Below, in pieces: positions 7,830-15,415 of a DNA stretch of 18,710 nucleotides; position 1 is the first letter of the stretch, and each line of letters begins with the position of its first letter. The translations under genes were made by a program, and so were the position numbers. Source of the DNA: Syntrophus sp. (in: bacteria) (GTDB lineage Bacteria > Desulfobacterota > Syntrophia > Syntrophales > UBA5619); NCBI GenBank assembly GCA_013824905.1, contig PNOO01000017.1, positions 1-18,710 on the forward strand, given 5' to 3'. The notes under the pieces were generated by a model. It saw only the letters and a list, made by a program, of their open reading frames with translations. It had not been told where the DNA came from and did no database searches.

Positions 7830-8745
7830 CACGATGACGCCGGTAAAGGTAAAGGACGTGCTGTCCTGTCGAGAGAGACTGGGAATCACACAATTATCGA
7901 TTCCTCGCGGCGCTTCCGGTTCAGTCAGTCGGGTGTGCATCCGTCCCGGAGAAAAAGAAGGCATGTTGACGCCGCTTCCCCGGACCATCATGATATTTCC
8001 GCCGACCGCATCGGATGGCAGTGCATCCGCTGCCGATATCAGACGCCTTTCTCCCTTATCCCGCCGGAACATCTCCTGTGCCGCCTTTTCCGAAGCCGCC
8101 GAGCTGCCTGATGACCTCGGGCAATTTTCTGAAGTACAAAGGATACCGGTATTTACGTCATGCTACGACGCCTCGCTGTTGAAAAGTCGGCTGATGGGTT
8201 TGCTCAGAGAGAAAGGTGGGCGGCAGATCATGCTTCATGGCGTACTCGTTCGGTTGTTGGGGCTTGGCATCCTGATCACGGGCGACAGCGGTATCGGAAA
8301 GACCGCGTGCAGCCTTGAGCTCGTAACCCAGGGATCCTGCTGGATTGCAGATGATGCAGTCATTCTGGAGAGAAAAGGGGAGGCCCTATACGGGCGGGGC
8401 CATCACAGAACGAGAACACTGATCGCGGTTCGGGGCCGGGGGATTCTCGATGTTCATGAGCTACTGGGAGCCGAGGCCATCCGCGAGGAGACGCAGGTGA
8501 ATGTGATCATCCGGTTTGTCAGGGAGTTCGGTAAGGAAGGGTCCGCCCGAGGGGATGAGGAGGAGAGTTCGATCCGTGAAATCATGGGGATTCCTGTCCT
8601 TAGCCGCCGTCTTGAAGCCGGCGACGACCCTCGGCAGATGTCGGATCAGGTGATGACAGCTCTCGACGAGCTTCTCCTCTTTGCAGAGCACCGGCAGGTC
8701 ATCAACGGCTGTGAAAATCGGCGTGCATATCCGGCTGGGGGGTAA
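7816..8745 (+). CDS. hprK: HPr kinase/phosphorylase, divergent
   Basis: HprK phosphorylates and dephosphorylates a serine on HPr. The C-terminal domain is clear: His141 in HGVLVRLLG, Walker A GDSGIGKT (156-163) and the paired Asp179-Asp180 in IADDAVIL. The N-terminal half is much less like the family. The signature region reads IAVRGRGILDV (about 203-213) where the family has EIRGLGIIN, so the usual Glu is Ala and Leu is Arg. The late PGR-type loop (IPVRPGRN in typical members) is replaced by LSRRLEAGDD. Kinase or phosphorylase activity may therefore be altered. Three ATGs (7816, 7819, 7834) are possible; AAAGG lies before the first two, while 7834 (MTPVKVKDVL) best matches family starts. It overlaps ptsN and ends 6 bases before rapZ. 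Confidence 0.85.
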   Translation: MMNADTMTPVKVKDVLSCRERLGITQLSIPRGASGSVSRVCIRPGEKEGMLTPLPRTIMIFPPTASDGSASAADIRRLSPLSRRNISCAAFSEAAELPDDLGQFSEVQRIPVFTSCYDASLLKSRLMGLLREKGGRQIMLHGVLVRLLGLGILITGDSGIGKTACSLELVTQGSCWIADDAVILERKGEALYGRGHHRTRTLIAVRGRGILDVHELLGAEAIREETQVNVIIRFVREFGKEGSARGDEEESSIREIMGIPVLSRRLEAGDDPRQMSDQVMTALDELLLFAEHRQVINGCENRRAYPAGG

Positions 8746-8751
8746 CAGGTG

Positions 8752-9618
8752 ATGAAGCAGTTACGTGTGGTCATCATTACGGGGTTGTCCGGTTCCGGTA
8801 AAAGTACCGCCCTGCGGGCTCTTGAAGACATCGGTTTTTTCTGCGTCGATAATCTGCCGGTGGCGCTCCTCCCCAAGTTTCTCTCGATCCAATCCGATCC
8901 GGCCAAGGAGATCGCGAGGGTCGCGATGGTCATGGATCTCAGGGAGAAGGGATTTCTGGAGAAATACAAGCGGATTTTCATCCGGCTCAGGGAAAAGGGC
9001 TATCGGATTGAGGTTCTCTTCTTCGACGCCACTGATGAGGCGATCCTGCACCGGTTCAGTGAGACACGGCGGTCTCATCCGCTGTCCCCACGCGGCTCCC
9101 TCATGGAGGGTATCTCTCTGGAAAGGGAAAAACTCGCCTCTCTGAAAGAAATGGCCGATAAGGTGTTTGACACCACCTCCTGCAATGTCCATCAGCTCAA
9201 GGATGTCGTACAGCGTTACTTCCTGGGGGAATCACCCGGAAAGAGGTTGGTGATCCATGTAACCTCCTTCGGTTACCGCTATGGACTGCCGGCTGACGCG
9301 GATATGGTCCTGGACGTCCGTTTTCTCCCCAACCCCCATTTCGTCGAAGAGTTGCGCCCCTTAAACGGCCATGACTCGATGGTCCGGGATTATCTCCTGG
9401 AGTCGCAAGACGGTCGCATTTTTATCGGAAAACTGTTCGATCTGATGGCATTTCTCATCCCTCTTTACGAGAAAGAAGGGAAATCCCGCTTCAATATCGC
9501 CCTCGGCTGTACCGGCGGTCATCACCGCTCCGTCGTCATGGCCAACCACCTGGGGGCCTTCCTTGCGGACAAGGGCTATTTTGTGAACATAACCCACCGC
9601 GACATCGGTAAATCCTGA
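8752..9618 (+). CDS. rapZ: RNase adapter protein RapZ (YvcJ family nucleotide-binding protein)
   Basis: RapZ-family proteins bind nucleotides and, in enterobacteria, bind the small RNA GlmZ and recruit RNase E to control glucosamine-6-phosphate synthase. In other bacteria the RNA target is unknown. The 288-residue protein has Walker A GLSGSGKS (11-18), the family block DNLP (33-36), VMDLR (60-64), FGYRYGLP (173-180), DVRFLPNP (188-195) and the C-terminal GCTGGHHRSV (252-261), all typical. GTG at 8749 is an alternative start one codon earlier. It closes the rightward operon. In many related genomes EIIA-Man, HPr and EI genes follow, but here the inverted-repeat element overlaps its stop codon. 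Confidence 0.95.
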   Translation: MKQLRVVIITGLSGSGKSTALRALEDIGFFCVDNLPVALLPKFLSIQSDPAKEIARVAMVMDLREKGFLEKYKRIFIRLREKGYRIEVLFFDATDEAILHRFSETRRSHPLSPRGSLMEGISLEREKLASLKEMADKVFDTTSCNVHQLKDVVQRYFLGESPGKRLVIHVTSFGYRYGLPADADMVLDVRFLPNPHFVEELRPLNGHDSMVRDYLLESQDGRIFIGKLFDLMAFLIPLYEKEGKSRFNIALGCTGGHHRSVVMANHLGAFLADKGYFVNITHRDIGKS

Positions 9619-9741
9619 CGGCTTCGCAAAAAGTCCGGATGCTGCGTTGCGCTTCATCCCTCGTCATTGCGGCGTACGCAACAGTACGCCTCATTCCTCA
9701 GGATTCGCGCGCCTTGCCTGCGGACTTTTTGCGAAGCCGTC
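9617..9741 (+). repeat. 125-bp palindromic element with 21-bp perfect inverted ends
   Basis: The 21 bases at 9617-9637 (GACGGCTTCGCAAAAAGTCC plus G) are the exact reverse complement of 9721-9741. Inside is a second hairpin, GGCGTAC (9671-9677) and GTACGCC (9684-9690) with a 6-nt loop, and weaker pairing between. No coding frame is apparent, so it looks like a MITE or REP-like dispersed element rather than an insertion sequence. It lies between convergent rapZ and the M23 peptidase gene, its left end supplies the last two bases of the rapZ stop codon, and both ends contain A5/T5 runs, so its RNA could act as a two-way terminator. Confidence 0.8.
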
Positions 9742-9751
9742 CAATTTTCAA

Positions 9752-9768
9752 GACTTTTTACGAGGTCG
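9752..9768 (+). repeat. Degenerate second copy of the repeat end
   Basis: The 17 bases GACTTTTTACGAGGTCG match 14 of 17 positions of the right inverted end at 9723-9739 (GACTTTTTGCGAAGCCG), 29 bases downstream in the same direction. It may be the remnant of an older copy of the same element. The rest of 9742-9782 holds nothing else I can identify. Confidence 0.45.
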
Positions 9769-9782
9769 CCAATCATGAAATT

Positions 9783-11111
9783 TCAAAAAGCCCAATTCAT
9801 TTTCGCCGTCACATTATCCTCAATCCAGTGCGGGTCCCACCACTCGCGAGGATCAACGAACTGGCCGTTGATCGCCGTTCCGAAATGGAGATGATCTCCT
9901 CCGGCTAATCCCGTGAGGCCGGAAGTGCCGATGACCTCGCCCCGCTTCACCTCCTGGTCAGGGCGAACCTGGATGGCGCTCATGTGGGAGTACAGGGTTG
10001 TAAGGCCGAGGCCGTGGTCGATGATGACGGTATTGCCATAGATTCCGAGGGGTCCGGTAAAACGGACGATCCCGCTGTTCGCGGCCTCGATCGGACTATG
10101 GGCCAGTGAGGCGAGGTCGACACCTGCATGGAGGCTTTTGCCCACCGGTTTTCCACCATAAAGATAGGTCCGGTTGTCGCCGAAGAGGGCCATTGGAGCG
10201 GCGTTTTTCATCCGTAAAAAGGTATCCTGCCAGAGTTGACGCGGTTCCGATTTCCGGCAGAAGGACTGAATGGTCTGGGAGTTGTCGTTGCGCAGCTGGC
10301 TATTGATATAGATAAAAGTTTCGATGGGTGTTTTTCCTCTGAGGGCGGGAATGTCCGCCTGGAATTCAGGCATCTTCGTATCTAAAAAGGCGTCGGAAAG
10401 GAGCATTGTGTCGCTGCGAAATTTCCTTTTCTTGATGAGGACGGGGATGCCGCTGACGGTTTCGTTTCCGGCCTGATCGCGTGCCAGGATACGGATCTGC
10501 GGGACGCCCGGCGCCGCATCCAGAGGCAGGGCAAAGTAGGCCACGTAACCGGGTTTCCCGGCAAGTGTCAAGGGGTAGCCGGGGTAGAAGAGATCGCCGA
10601 CCTGGACCCCTGTATGGGAGACCGCCTCCGACAGGCGATAGGTCACAATGCAGGCGCCCCCCTGATTGATGTGGTTGGTGGGATTGAGCTGAAATATCTG
10701 GGGAGGCATGAAGTCGATCTGCACCGGCCGGGTAACGACAGTCCGGTTTTTCCAGAGGGAATAATCCACGGCAGTGAGTGTCAAACTGGCCGGTCCGTCA
10801 TGGAGCTTCATGGCAGAGGCATCGACGGCCACGGAGACTTCTTTCCGCCCAACGCCTGCCGCCGGATAGTCGATCGAAGACAAAATGCGCGGACGATTGT
10901 CTTGGGTGATGACGATCTCCGTATGGCGGAGCCCCTGTCCCTCATCCGAGAAGGTGACTTTAAGGAGCTTCTGCTTTCCGATCATGCCGGGGTCCCCGTC
11001 GGCGACGATGCTGGGGCTGTTGCTTTCCCCTACGGTCATAAAGAACCACGCGCCCCCTCCTGCCGCAAGCAGAAGCACCATCACGACAGTAAACCAGAAG
11101 TTCCTTTTCAT
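9783..11111 (-). CDS. M23 (LytM-type) metallopeptidase, membrane-anchored
   Basis: Zinc endopeptidases of the M23 family cut peptide cross-links of peptidoglycan. With the ATG at 11111, preceded by a strong GAGGAGG, the protein has 442 residues. One transmembrane anchor lies at about 5-25, a long beta-rich region without known motifs follows (about 30-310), and a LytM domain ends the protein. All zinc and catalytic residues are present: His328 and Asp332 (HAGVD), His376 (LYSHMS), His407 and His409 (HLHFG), so it should be active rather than an EnvC-type regulator. A longer frame upstream to 11189 lacks a ribosome site. The gene is divergent from coaBC with its own promoter, and convergent with rapZ. 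Confidence 0.92.
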   Translation of the reverse strand: MKRNFWFTVVMVLLLAAGGGAWFFMTVGESNSPSIVADGDPGMIGKQKLLKVTFSDEGQGLRHTEIVITQDNRPRILSSIDYPAAGVGRKEVSVAVDASAMKLHDGPASLTLTAVDYSLWKNRTVVTRPVQIDFMPPQIFQLNPTNHINQGGACIVTYRLSEAVSHTGVQVGDLFYPGYPLTLAGKPGYVAYFALPLDAAPGVPQIRILARDQAGNETVSGIPVLIKKRKFRSDTMLLSDAFLDTKMPEFQADIPALRGKTPIETFIYINSQLRNDNSQTIQSFCRKSEPRQLWQDTFLRMKNAAPMALFGDNRTYLYGGKPVGKSLHAGVDLASLAHSPIEAANSGIVRFTGPLGIYGNTVIIDHGLGLTTLYSHMSAIQVRPDQEVKRGEVIGTSGLTGLAGGDHLHFGTAINGQFVDPREWWDPHWIEDNVTAKMNWAF

Positions 11112-11142
11112 TGCCGATTCCTCCTCAAGATGAACTGGGTGC

Positions 11143-11171
11143 GGTATAATCGCTTTGGGGGTGTTTTGCAA
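11143..11171 (-). promoter_or_regulatory. Sigma-70 type promoter for the M23 peptidase gene
   Basis: Reading leftward, TTGCAA (11171-11166) is followed after 17 bases by TATACC (11148-11143). Transcription would begin near 11136, giving a leader of about 25 bases that contains the GAGGAGG ribosome site. Confidence 0.55.
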
Positions 11172-11210
11172 GGCCAAAAACCACAGCAAATTCTGCGCAA
11201 CAGGAATATC

Positions 11211-11239
11211 TTGATCTTGATCCGCTTAGTTGTTATAAC
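11211..11239 (+). promoter_or_regulatory. Sigma-70 type promoter for coaBC
   Basis: TTGATC (11211-11216), a 17-base spacer and TATAAC (11234-11239) form a good promoter, about 48 bases before the coaBC ATG. The TTGATC hexamer is directly repeated at 11217-11222. With the leftward promoter at 11143-11171 it makes a compact divergent control region. Confidence 0.65.
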
Positions 11240-11286
11240 TCTTTCGTAAGCATCCTTGAACCCTCTGGCAGAAAAGGAAACCCATC

Positions 11287-12501
11287 ATGCTGAAGGAGAG
11301 AAGAATCGTTCTGGGCGTGACCGGCGGCATCGCCGCTTATAAAGCCGCCGAGCTCGTCCGCGAACTCGTCCGCGGCGGGGCGAAGGTCCGGGTGATCATG
11401 ACCGACCATGCCTGTCGGTTCATAACGCCCCTCACCTTTGAGACGCTTTCCGGAAATCCCGTCGCCACGGACCTCTTTCGCATGACCGGAAACTTTGAGA
11501 TCGGCCACATCGCGCTTGCCGAGTTCGCGGAATTGATCGTCATCGCCCCTGCGACGGCCAACCTTATCGGCAAGCTGTCCGCAGGCATCGCCGACGACCT
11601 GCTGACGACGGTCCTGCTTGCAGCGACAGCCCCCGTTCTCGTCTGTCCGGCGATGAATGCAAAAATGTATGCACATCCGATCGTGAGGGAAAACAGGGCG
11701 CGCCTGGTTTCACACGGCTATGCCGTTCTGGAAGCGGGGTATGGCGAACTGGCCTGCCGGACGGAAGGGCAGGGGAGGCTCCCCGACCCGCTGGAGATCG
11801 TCGAGGAGATCGAATCGCTCCTTGCGCAAAAAGACCTTCAGGGTGAAGAGATCCTCATCACTGCCGGACCTACGCAGGAGCCCTTCGATCCGGTGCGTTA
11901 CATCACCAATTATTCCTCCGGAAAGATGGGCTATGCCCTGGCCGTGATGGCCAGAAGAAGGGGCGCCTCAGTCACGCTGATCAGCGGACCGACAGAGCTT
12001 ACCGCCCCGCGCGGCGTTGAATTCATCCCGGTCAAGACCGCCCTCGAGATGCGGGATGCCGTGCTGGACCATCTGGAGAAGTCCACGGTGGTGATCAAGG
12101 CCGCAGCGGTAGCCGATTATCGGCCGGCGGTCTGCCAGGCGACGAAAATCAAGAAAAAGGCAGGGCCTCTGACCGTACGTCTGGAGAGGAATCCGGACAT
12201 CGTCTCCGCGATTGGAAAGAAGAAGGGCCGCCGTATCATTGTCGGCTTCGCGATGGAATCGGACCACCTCGTTGAAAACGCCCGGGCGAAACTCATGAAA
12301 AAGGGAATGGATTTTATCGTGGCCAACGACGTGACCGAAGCCGGAGCCGGTTTCCGGGCAGACACCAACATCATCCGGATCCTGGATCGGGAGGGGAGCG
12401 ATGAGAGATTTCCCCTGATGGATAAGCTGGAGGTCGCCGGTGTCATTCTCGACAGGGTGAAAATGGTCAGAAGCGGCAGAAGGATCCGGGATGAGCGCTG
12501 A
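11287..12501 (+). CDS. coaBC: Bifunctional phosphopantothenoylcysteine decarboxylase/phosphopantothenate-cysteine ligase
   Basis: CoaBC joins cysteine to 4'-phosphopantothenate and decarboxylates the product to 4'-phosphopantetheine, two successive steps of coenzyme A synthesis. The 404-residue length is typical. The N-terminal flavoprotein CoaC half shows VTGGIAAYK (11-19), catalytic His74, PAMNAKMY (121-128; the family PXMNXXMW with Tyr for Trp) and Cys157 in LACRTEGQGRLP. The CoaB half starts near 188, with ITAGPTQEP (191-199), SSGKMG (210-215), AAVADYRP (273-280) and the KIKK lysines (287-290). AAAGGA precedes the ATG. It overlaps the glycosylase gene by 11 bases, so they are co-transcribed. 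Confidence 0.96.
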   Translation: MLKERRIVLGVTGGIAAYKAAELVRELVRGGAKVRVIMTDHACRFITPLTFETLSGNPVATDLFRMTGNFEIGHIALAEFAELIVIAPATANLIGKLSAGIADDLLTTVLLAATAPVLVCPAMNAKMYAHPIVRENRARLVSHGYAVLEAGYGELACRTEGQGRLPDPLEIVEEIESLLAQKDLQGEEILITAGPTQEPFDPVRYITNYSSGKMGYALAVMARRRGASVTLISGPTELTAPRGVEFIPVKTALEMRDAVLDHLEKSTVVIKAAAVADYRPAVCQATKIKKKAGPLTVRLERNPDIVSAIGKKKGRRIIVGFAMESDHLVENARAKLMKKGMDFIVANDVTEAGAGFRADTNIIRILDREGSDERFPLMDKLEVAGVILDRVKMVRSGRRIRDER

Positions 12502-13228
12502 AGGGGAGCCGCGGGAAGAACTTCTTTGCCTGGTCCGGTCGCTCAGGGAAAGGCTGCGGATTGACGGGGAACTGGGCAGGCCTCTTTCCTATCTCACCCG
12601 GGAAGGGGAGGTTGCTGGGGCGGTTAGGGGGGAGAGATCGACGCAAACCGCGCGGGAATTTCCCGTTGTGAAAATGTCCGGATTGGATGCGGTCCGCGAA
12701 TTGCTCGGCGACTGTCGGCGCTGCCCGCTGCATCGTACGAGACACTCCCTGGTATTCGGCGAGGGCAATCCCGAGGCGGATCTGGTCTTTGTCGGGGAAG
12801 CGCCGGGTGCGGATGAGGACGCCCAGGGAAGACCGTTTGTAGGCCGCGCCGGTCAGCTTTTGACAAAAATCATCGGCGCGATGGGGCTGAAGCGGGAAGA
12901 GGTCTACATCTGCAATATCCTCAAGTGCCGCCCTCCCGGTAACCGCAATCCGCAGCCGGATGAGATCGCCCCCTGCGAACCGTTTCTCATACGGCAGCTC
13001 GAGGCGATCCGCCCGCGGGTGATCTGCGCCCTGGGGACCTTTTCGGCTCATACCCTGCTGAAATCGGAGGCGCCGATCAGCGTCCTGCGGGGGCGGTTTC
13101 ACAGTTATCAGGGGATACTGCTCATGCCGACCTACCATCCTGCCTATCTGCTCCGGAATCCCGGGGCGAAGAAACAGGTATGGGAAGATGTCCAGATGAT
13201 CATGCAGACCCTCAGGGACGGGACATGA
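12491..13228 (+). CDS. udg: Type 4 uracil-DNA glycosylase (4Fe-4S)
   Basis: Type 4 uracil-DNA glycosylases remove uracil from DNA and start base-excision repair; they carry a structural 4Fe-4S cluster. Four cluster cysteines are visible in the family pattern: Cys75 and Cys78 (CRRC), then Cys146 (LKCRPPGNRNP) and Cys162. Active-site motif A is GEAPG (103-107) and motif B is HPAYLL (from His216). The 245-residue length is somewhat above the catalytic core because of a weakly conserved N-terminal extension of about 60 residues. AAGGA precedes the ATG, which lies inside the end of coaBC. An oxygen-sensitive cluster is compatible with an anaerobe. Confidence 0.95.
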   Translation: MSAEGEPREELLCLVRSLRERLRIDGELGRPLSYLTREGEVAGAVRGERSTQTAREFPVVKMSGLDAVRELLGDCRRCPLHRTRHSLVFGEGNPEADLVFVGEAPGADEDAQGRPFVGRAGQLLTKIIGAMGLKREEVYICNILKCRPPGNRNPQPDEIAPCEPFLIRQLEAIRPRVICALGTFSAHTLLKSEAPISVLRGRFHSYQGILLMPTYHPAYLLRNPGAKKQVWEDVQMIMQTLRDGT

Positions 13229-13274
13229 TGCCTGAAAAAGGCCTGTGAAGGCCGGGAGCGAAGGAGGTGGAAAA

Positions 13275-14600
13275 ATGAGGAGACCCATGTCGCGAAGAAT
13301 GATACTTACGGCCGCGGCGGTGGCTTTGCTGCCGGTCTTTTTGAACGCATCCGGCGAGGTGTCATCCGCTGCGGAAAAGGCGCCGGTCTTCGATGTGATC
13401 ACGGTAAGCGCCGCCATCACTCCTCCCATTGCCGAATACATCATTCAGAGCATCACTGAAGCGGCGAAAAACGGGGCGGAAGGGCTAATCATCCGTCTCG
13501 ATACGCCGGGCGGCCTCGATCTGGCCATGCGGGACATCGCCAAGGAGATACTGAACGCCCATGTTCCCGTCATCGTCTACGTCGCTCCGTCCGGGGCCAG
13601 GGCGGCCTCGGCCGGCGTCATCATCACCGTCGCCGCTCATATCGCTGCGATGGCGCCGGGAACGAACATCGGCGCGGCCCATCCCGTCAGTCTGGGGATC
13701 GGCGGCGCCATGGACAAGACAATGAGCCAGAAGGTGGTAAACGACGCCGTCGCGTATGTCCGCGGCATCGCAAAGAAACGGAATCGAAACGAGGAGTGGG
13801 TGGAGAAGGCGGTCCGGAAGAGCGTATCCATCACTGCCGAGGAAGCCCTCCGTCTCAAAGTCGTCGATTTTGTGACGGAGGATATGAACCAGTTGCTCAG
13901 CCAGGCTGACGGCCGGGAGATCTCCCTCGCCGCGGGGAAAAAGGTCCTCAGGACAAAGGGGGCCGTTTTCAACGAGAAGAAGATGGGGACGAGACAGAAG
14001 GTCCTCTCCGTCCTGAGCGATCCGAATATCGCCTACATCTTGCTGCTTGTCGGCCTTGCCGGTCTCTATTTCGAGTTTTCCACCCCAGGCGTCATTCTCC
14101 CCGGCGTCATCGGGGGGATCTCCCTCATTATGGCCTTTTTTGCGATGCAGACCCTTCCCGTGAACTACGCGGGGGTGGCCCTGATCATCTTCAGCATCAT
14201 CCTGTTCATCGCGGAGATTAAGGTCATTAGCCACGGAATCCTCACCATCGGCGGGGTCATCTCGCTCATTATAGGCTCACTGATGCTTTTCGAGACCCCC
14301 GATCCCGCGCTCCGGGTTTCCTGGAACGTCCTCGTTCCGGCGGTGGCAGTTACGTCGCTCTTTTTCATCACCGTCATCGCGATCGCTGTCAAGGCTCAGC
14401 TGAGGAAACCTCAAGGCGGACAAGAGGGGATGGCCGGTGAGGAGGGACAGGCGGTGACCGATGTTTATGCGGGAGGGAAAGTCATGATCAACGGCGAGTA
14501 CTGGAGTGCGGTGAGCGACGTTCCCGTAGCGAAGGGTGCAAAGGTCCGGGTGATCCGTGTGGAGCATCTGAAAGTCAGGATAGAACCCATCGAAAAGTAA
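13275..14600 (+). CDS. nfeD: NfeD-family membrane serine protease (ClpP-class)
   Basis: Long NfeD proteins are membrane proteases that pair with slipin (stomatin-like) partners. ATG at 13275 follows AAGGAGGTGG; the 441-residue product has a signal peptide (about 1-33), a ClpP/SppA-like protease domain (about 38-235), four to five transmembrane helices (about 250-385) and a C-terminal OB-fold NfeD domain. The Ser-Lys dyad is Ser112 in SGARAASAG and Lys153 in MSQKVVNDA; the spacing of 41 residues equals that of the Pyrococcus PH1510 dyad (Ser97/Lys138), whose substrate is the partner stomatin. The protease domain faces the periplasm. A short hairpin (13240-13253) precedes its ribosome site. The slipin gene follows 17 bases later. 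Confidence 0.94.
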   Translation: MRRPMSRRMILTAAAVALLPVFLNASGEVSSAAEKAPVFDVITVSAAITPPIAEYIIQSITEAAKNGAEGLIIRLDTPGGLDLAMRDIAKEILNAHVPVIVYVAPSGARAASAGVIITVAAHIAAMAPGTNIGAAHPVSLGIGGAMDKTMSQKVVNDAVAYVRGIAKKRNRNEEWVEKAVRKSVSITAEEALRLKVVDFVTEDMNQLLSQADGREISLAAGKKVLRTKGAVFNEKKMGTRQKVLSVLSDPNIAYILLLVGLAGLYFEFSTPGVILPGVIGGISLIMAFFAMQTLPVNYAGVALIIFSIILFIAEIKVISHGILTIGGVISLIIGSLMLFETPDPALRVSWNVLVPAVAVTSLFFITVIAIAVKAQLRKPQGGQEGMAGEEGQAVTDVYAGGKVMINGEYWSAVSDVPVAKGAKVRVIRVEHLKVRIEPIEK

Positions 14601-14617
14601 AAAAATGGAGGTCAGTC

Positions 14618-15376
14618 ATGTCAGAATTGTATCCAGTCGTCATCGTCGTCGTTCTGGTCGTCATGTTCCTCGCTTCGGCCATCCGGGTCCTCAACGAGTA
14701 TGAACGGGCTGTCATTTTCCGTCTGGGCCGGGTGATCGACACGAAGGGGCCCGGTCTTATTATCCTGATTCCCATCGTCGATAAGATGGTCAAGATCGAC
14801 ATGCGGACGATCACCATGGACGTCCCGGCTCAGGATGTGATCACGCGGGACAATGTGTCCATTAAGGTGAATGCCGTGGTCTATTTCCGGGTCGTCGACG
14901 CCAACCCCGCCGTGATCGGTGTCGAGAATTATCTCTATGCGACGTCGCAGCTCGCCCAGACGACACTTCGGAGCGTCTGCGGCCAGATGGAACTGGACGA
15001 AATCCTCTCCGAGCGTGAGAAGATCAACCTCCAGCTCCAGGAAATTCTCGACCGGAGCACAGACCCTTGGGGGATCAAGGTCTCCCTCGTCGAGGTGAAG
15101 CATATTGACCTCCCCGAAGAGATGAAGCGGGCAATGGCGAAACAGGCCGAGGCGGAACGGGAGCGACGGGCCAAGGTGATCAATGCGGAAGGCGAGTTCC
15201 AGGCCGCCCAGAAGCTGATCGAGGCGGCGGCCCTCATGGAGACGCAGCCCATGTCGCTGCAACTCCGCTACCTCCAAACCCTGAATCAGATCGCAGCGGA
15301 GAACAATTCGACGATAGCCTTCCCCATCCCGCTCGATCTGTTCAAACCGTTCCTGAAACTGGCGGAAAAGATGTAA
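14618..15376 (+). CDS. Slipin (stomatin/prohibitin-family membrane protein)
   Basis: Slipins form membrane-bound oligomers that organise membrane microdomains; the NfeD protease next door typically cleaves its slipin partner near the C-terminus. The 252-residue protein has one hydrophobic hairpin or transmembrane segment (about 5-25), then an SPFH/band-7 domain with NEYERAVIFRLGR, KGPGLIILIPIVDK and TRDNVSIKVNAVVYFRV. A charged helical region follows (AKQAEAERERRAKVINAEGE), and the C-terminus is hydrophobic (FPIPLDLFKPFLKL). GGAGG precedes the ATG. It is the last gene of the coaBC run and is convergent with the selenoprotein gene. Confidence 0.95.
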   Translation: MSELYPVVIVVVLVVMFLASAIRVLNEYERAVIFRLGRVIDTKGPGLIILIPIVDKMVKIDMRTITMDVPAQDVITRDNVSIKVNAVVYFRVVDANPAVIGVENYLYATSQLAQTTLRSVCGQMELDEILSEREKINLQLQEILDRSTDPWGIKVSLVEVKHIDLPEEMKRAMAKQAEAERERRAKVINAEGEFQAAQKLIEAAALMETQPMSLQLRYLQTLNQIAAENNSTIAFPIPLDLFKPFLKLAEKM

Positions 15377-15384
15377 GGCGCTCC

Positions 15385-15402
15385 TGATCCTCGCGGGGAT
15401 CA
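15385..15402 (+). terminator. Weak hairpin between convergent genes
   Basis: TGATCC (15385-15390) pairs with GGATCA (15397-15402) around a 6-nt loop, 8 bases after the slipin stop. No T-run follows on either strand, so termination is uncertain. It is the only fold I see in the 39-base gap. Confidence 0.3.
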
Positions 15403-15415
15403 ATATCCTGAGGCG

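Noticed and set aside
9617..9741. Insertion sequence or CRISPR repeat
   Set aside because: Too short for a transposase, no coding frame, and only one inverted pair with no regular spacers.
11145..11150. Perfect plus-strand TATAAT
   Set aside because: No -35 box at a proper distance upstream; it overlaps the minus-strand -10 of the M23 gene, which has a correctly spaced -35.
10614..11249. Plus-strand open frame of 211 codons
   Set aside because: Shadow of the M23 peptidase gene; it also runs through the divergent promoter region.
12467..13444. Minus-strand open frame of 325 codons
   Set aside because: It crosses the glycosylase and nfeD genes in antisense and has no recognisable motif.
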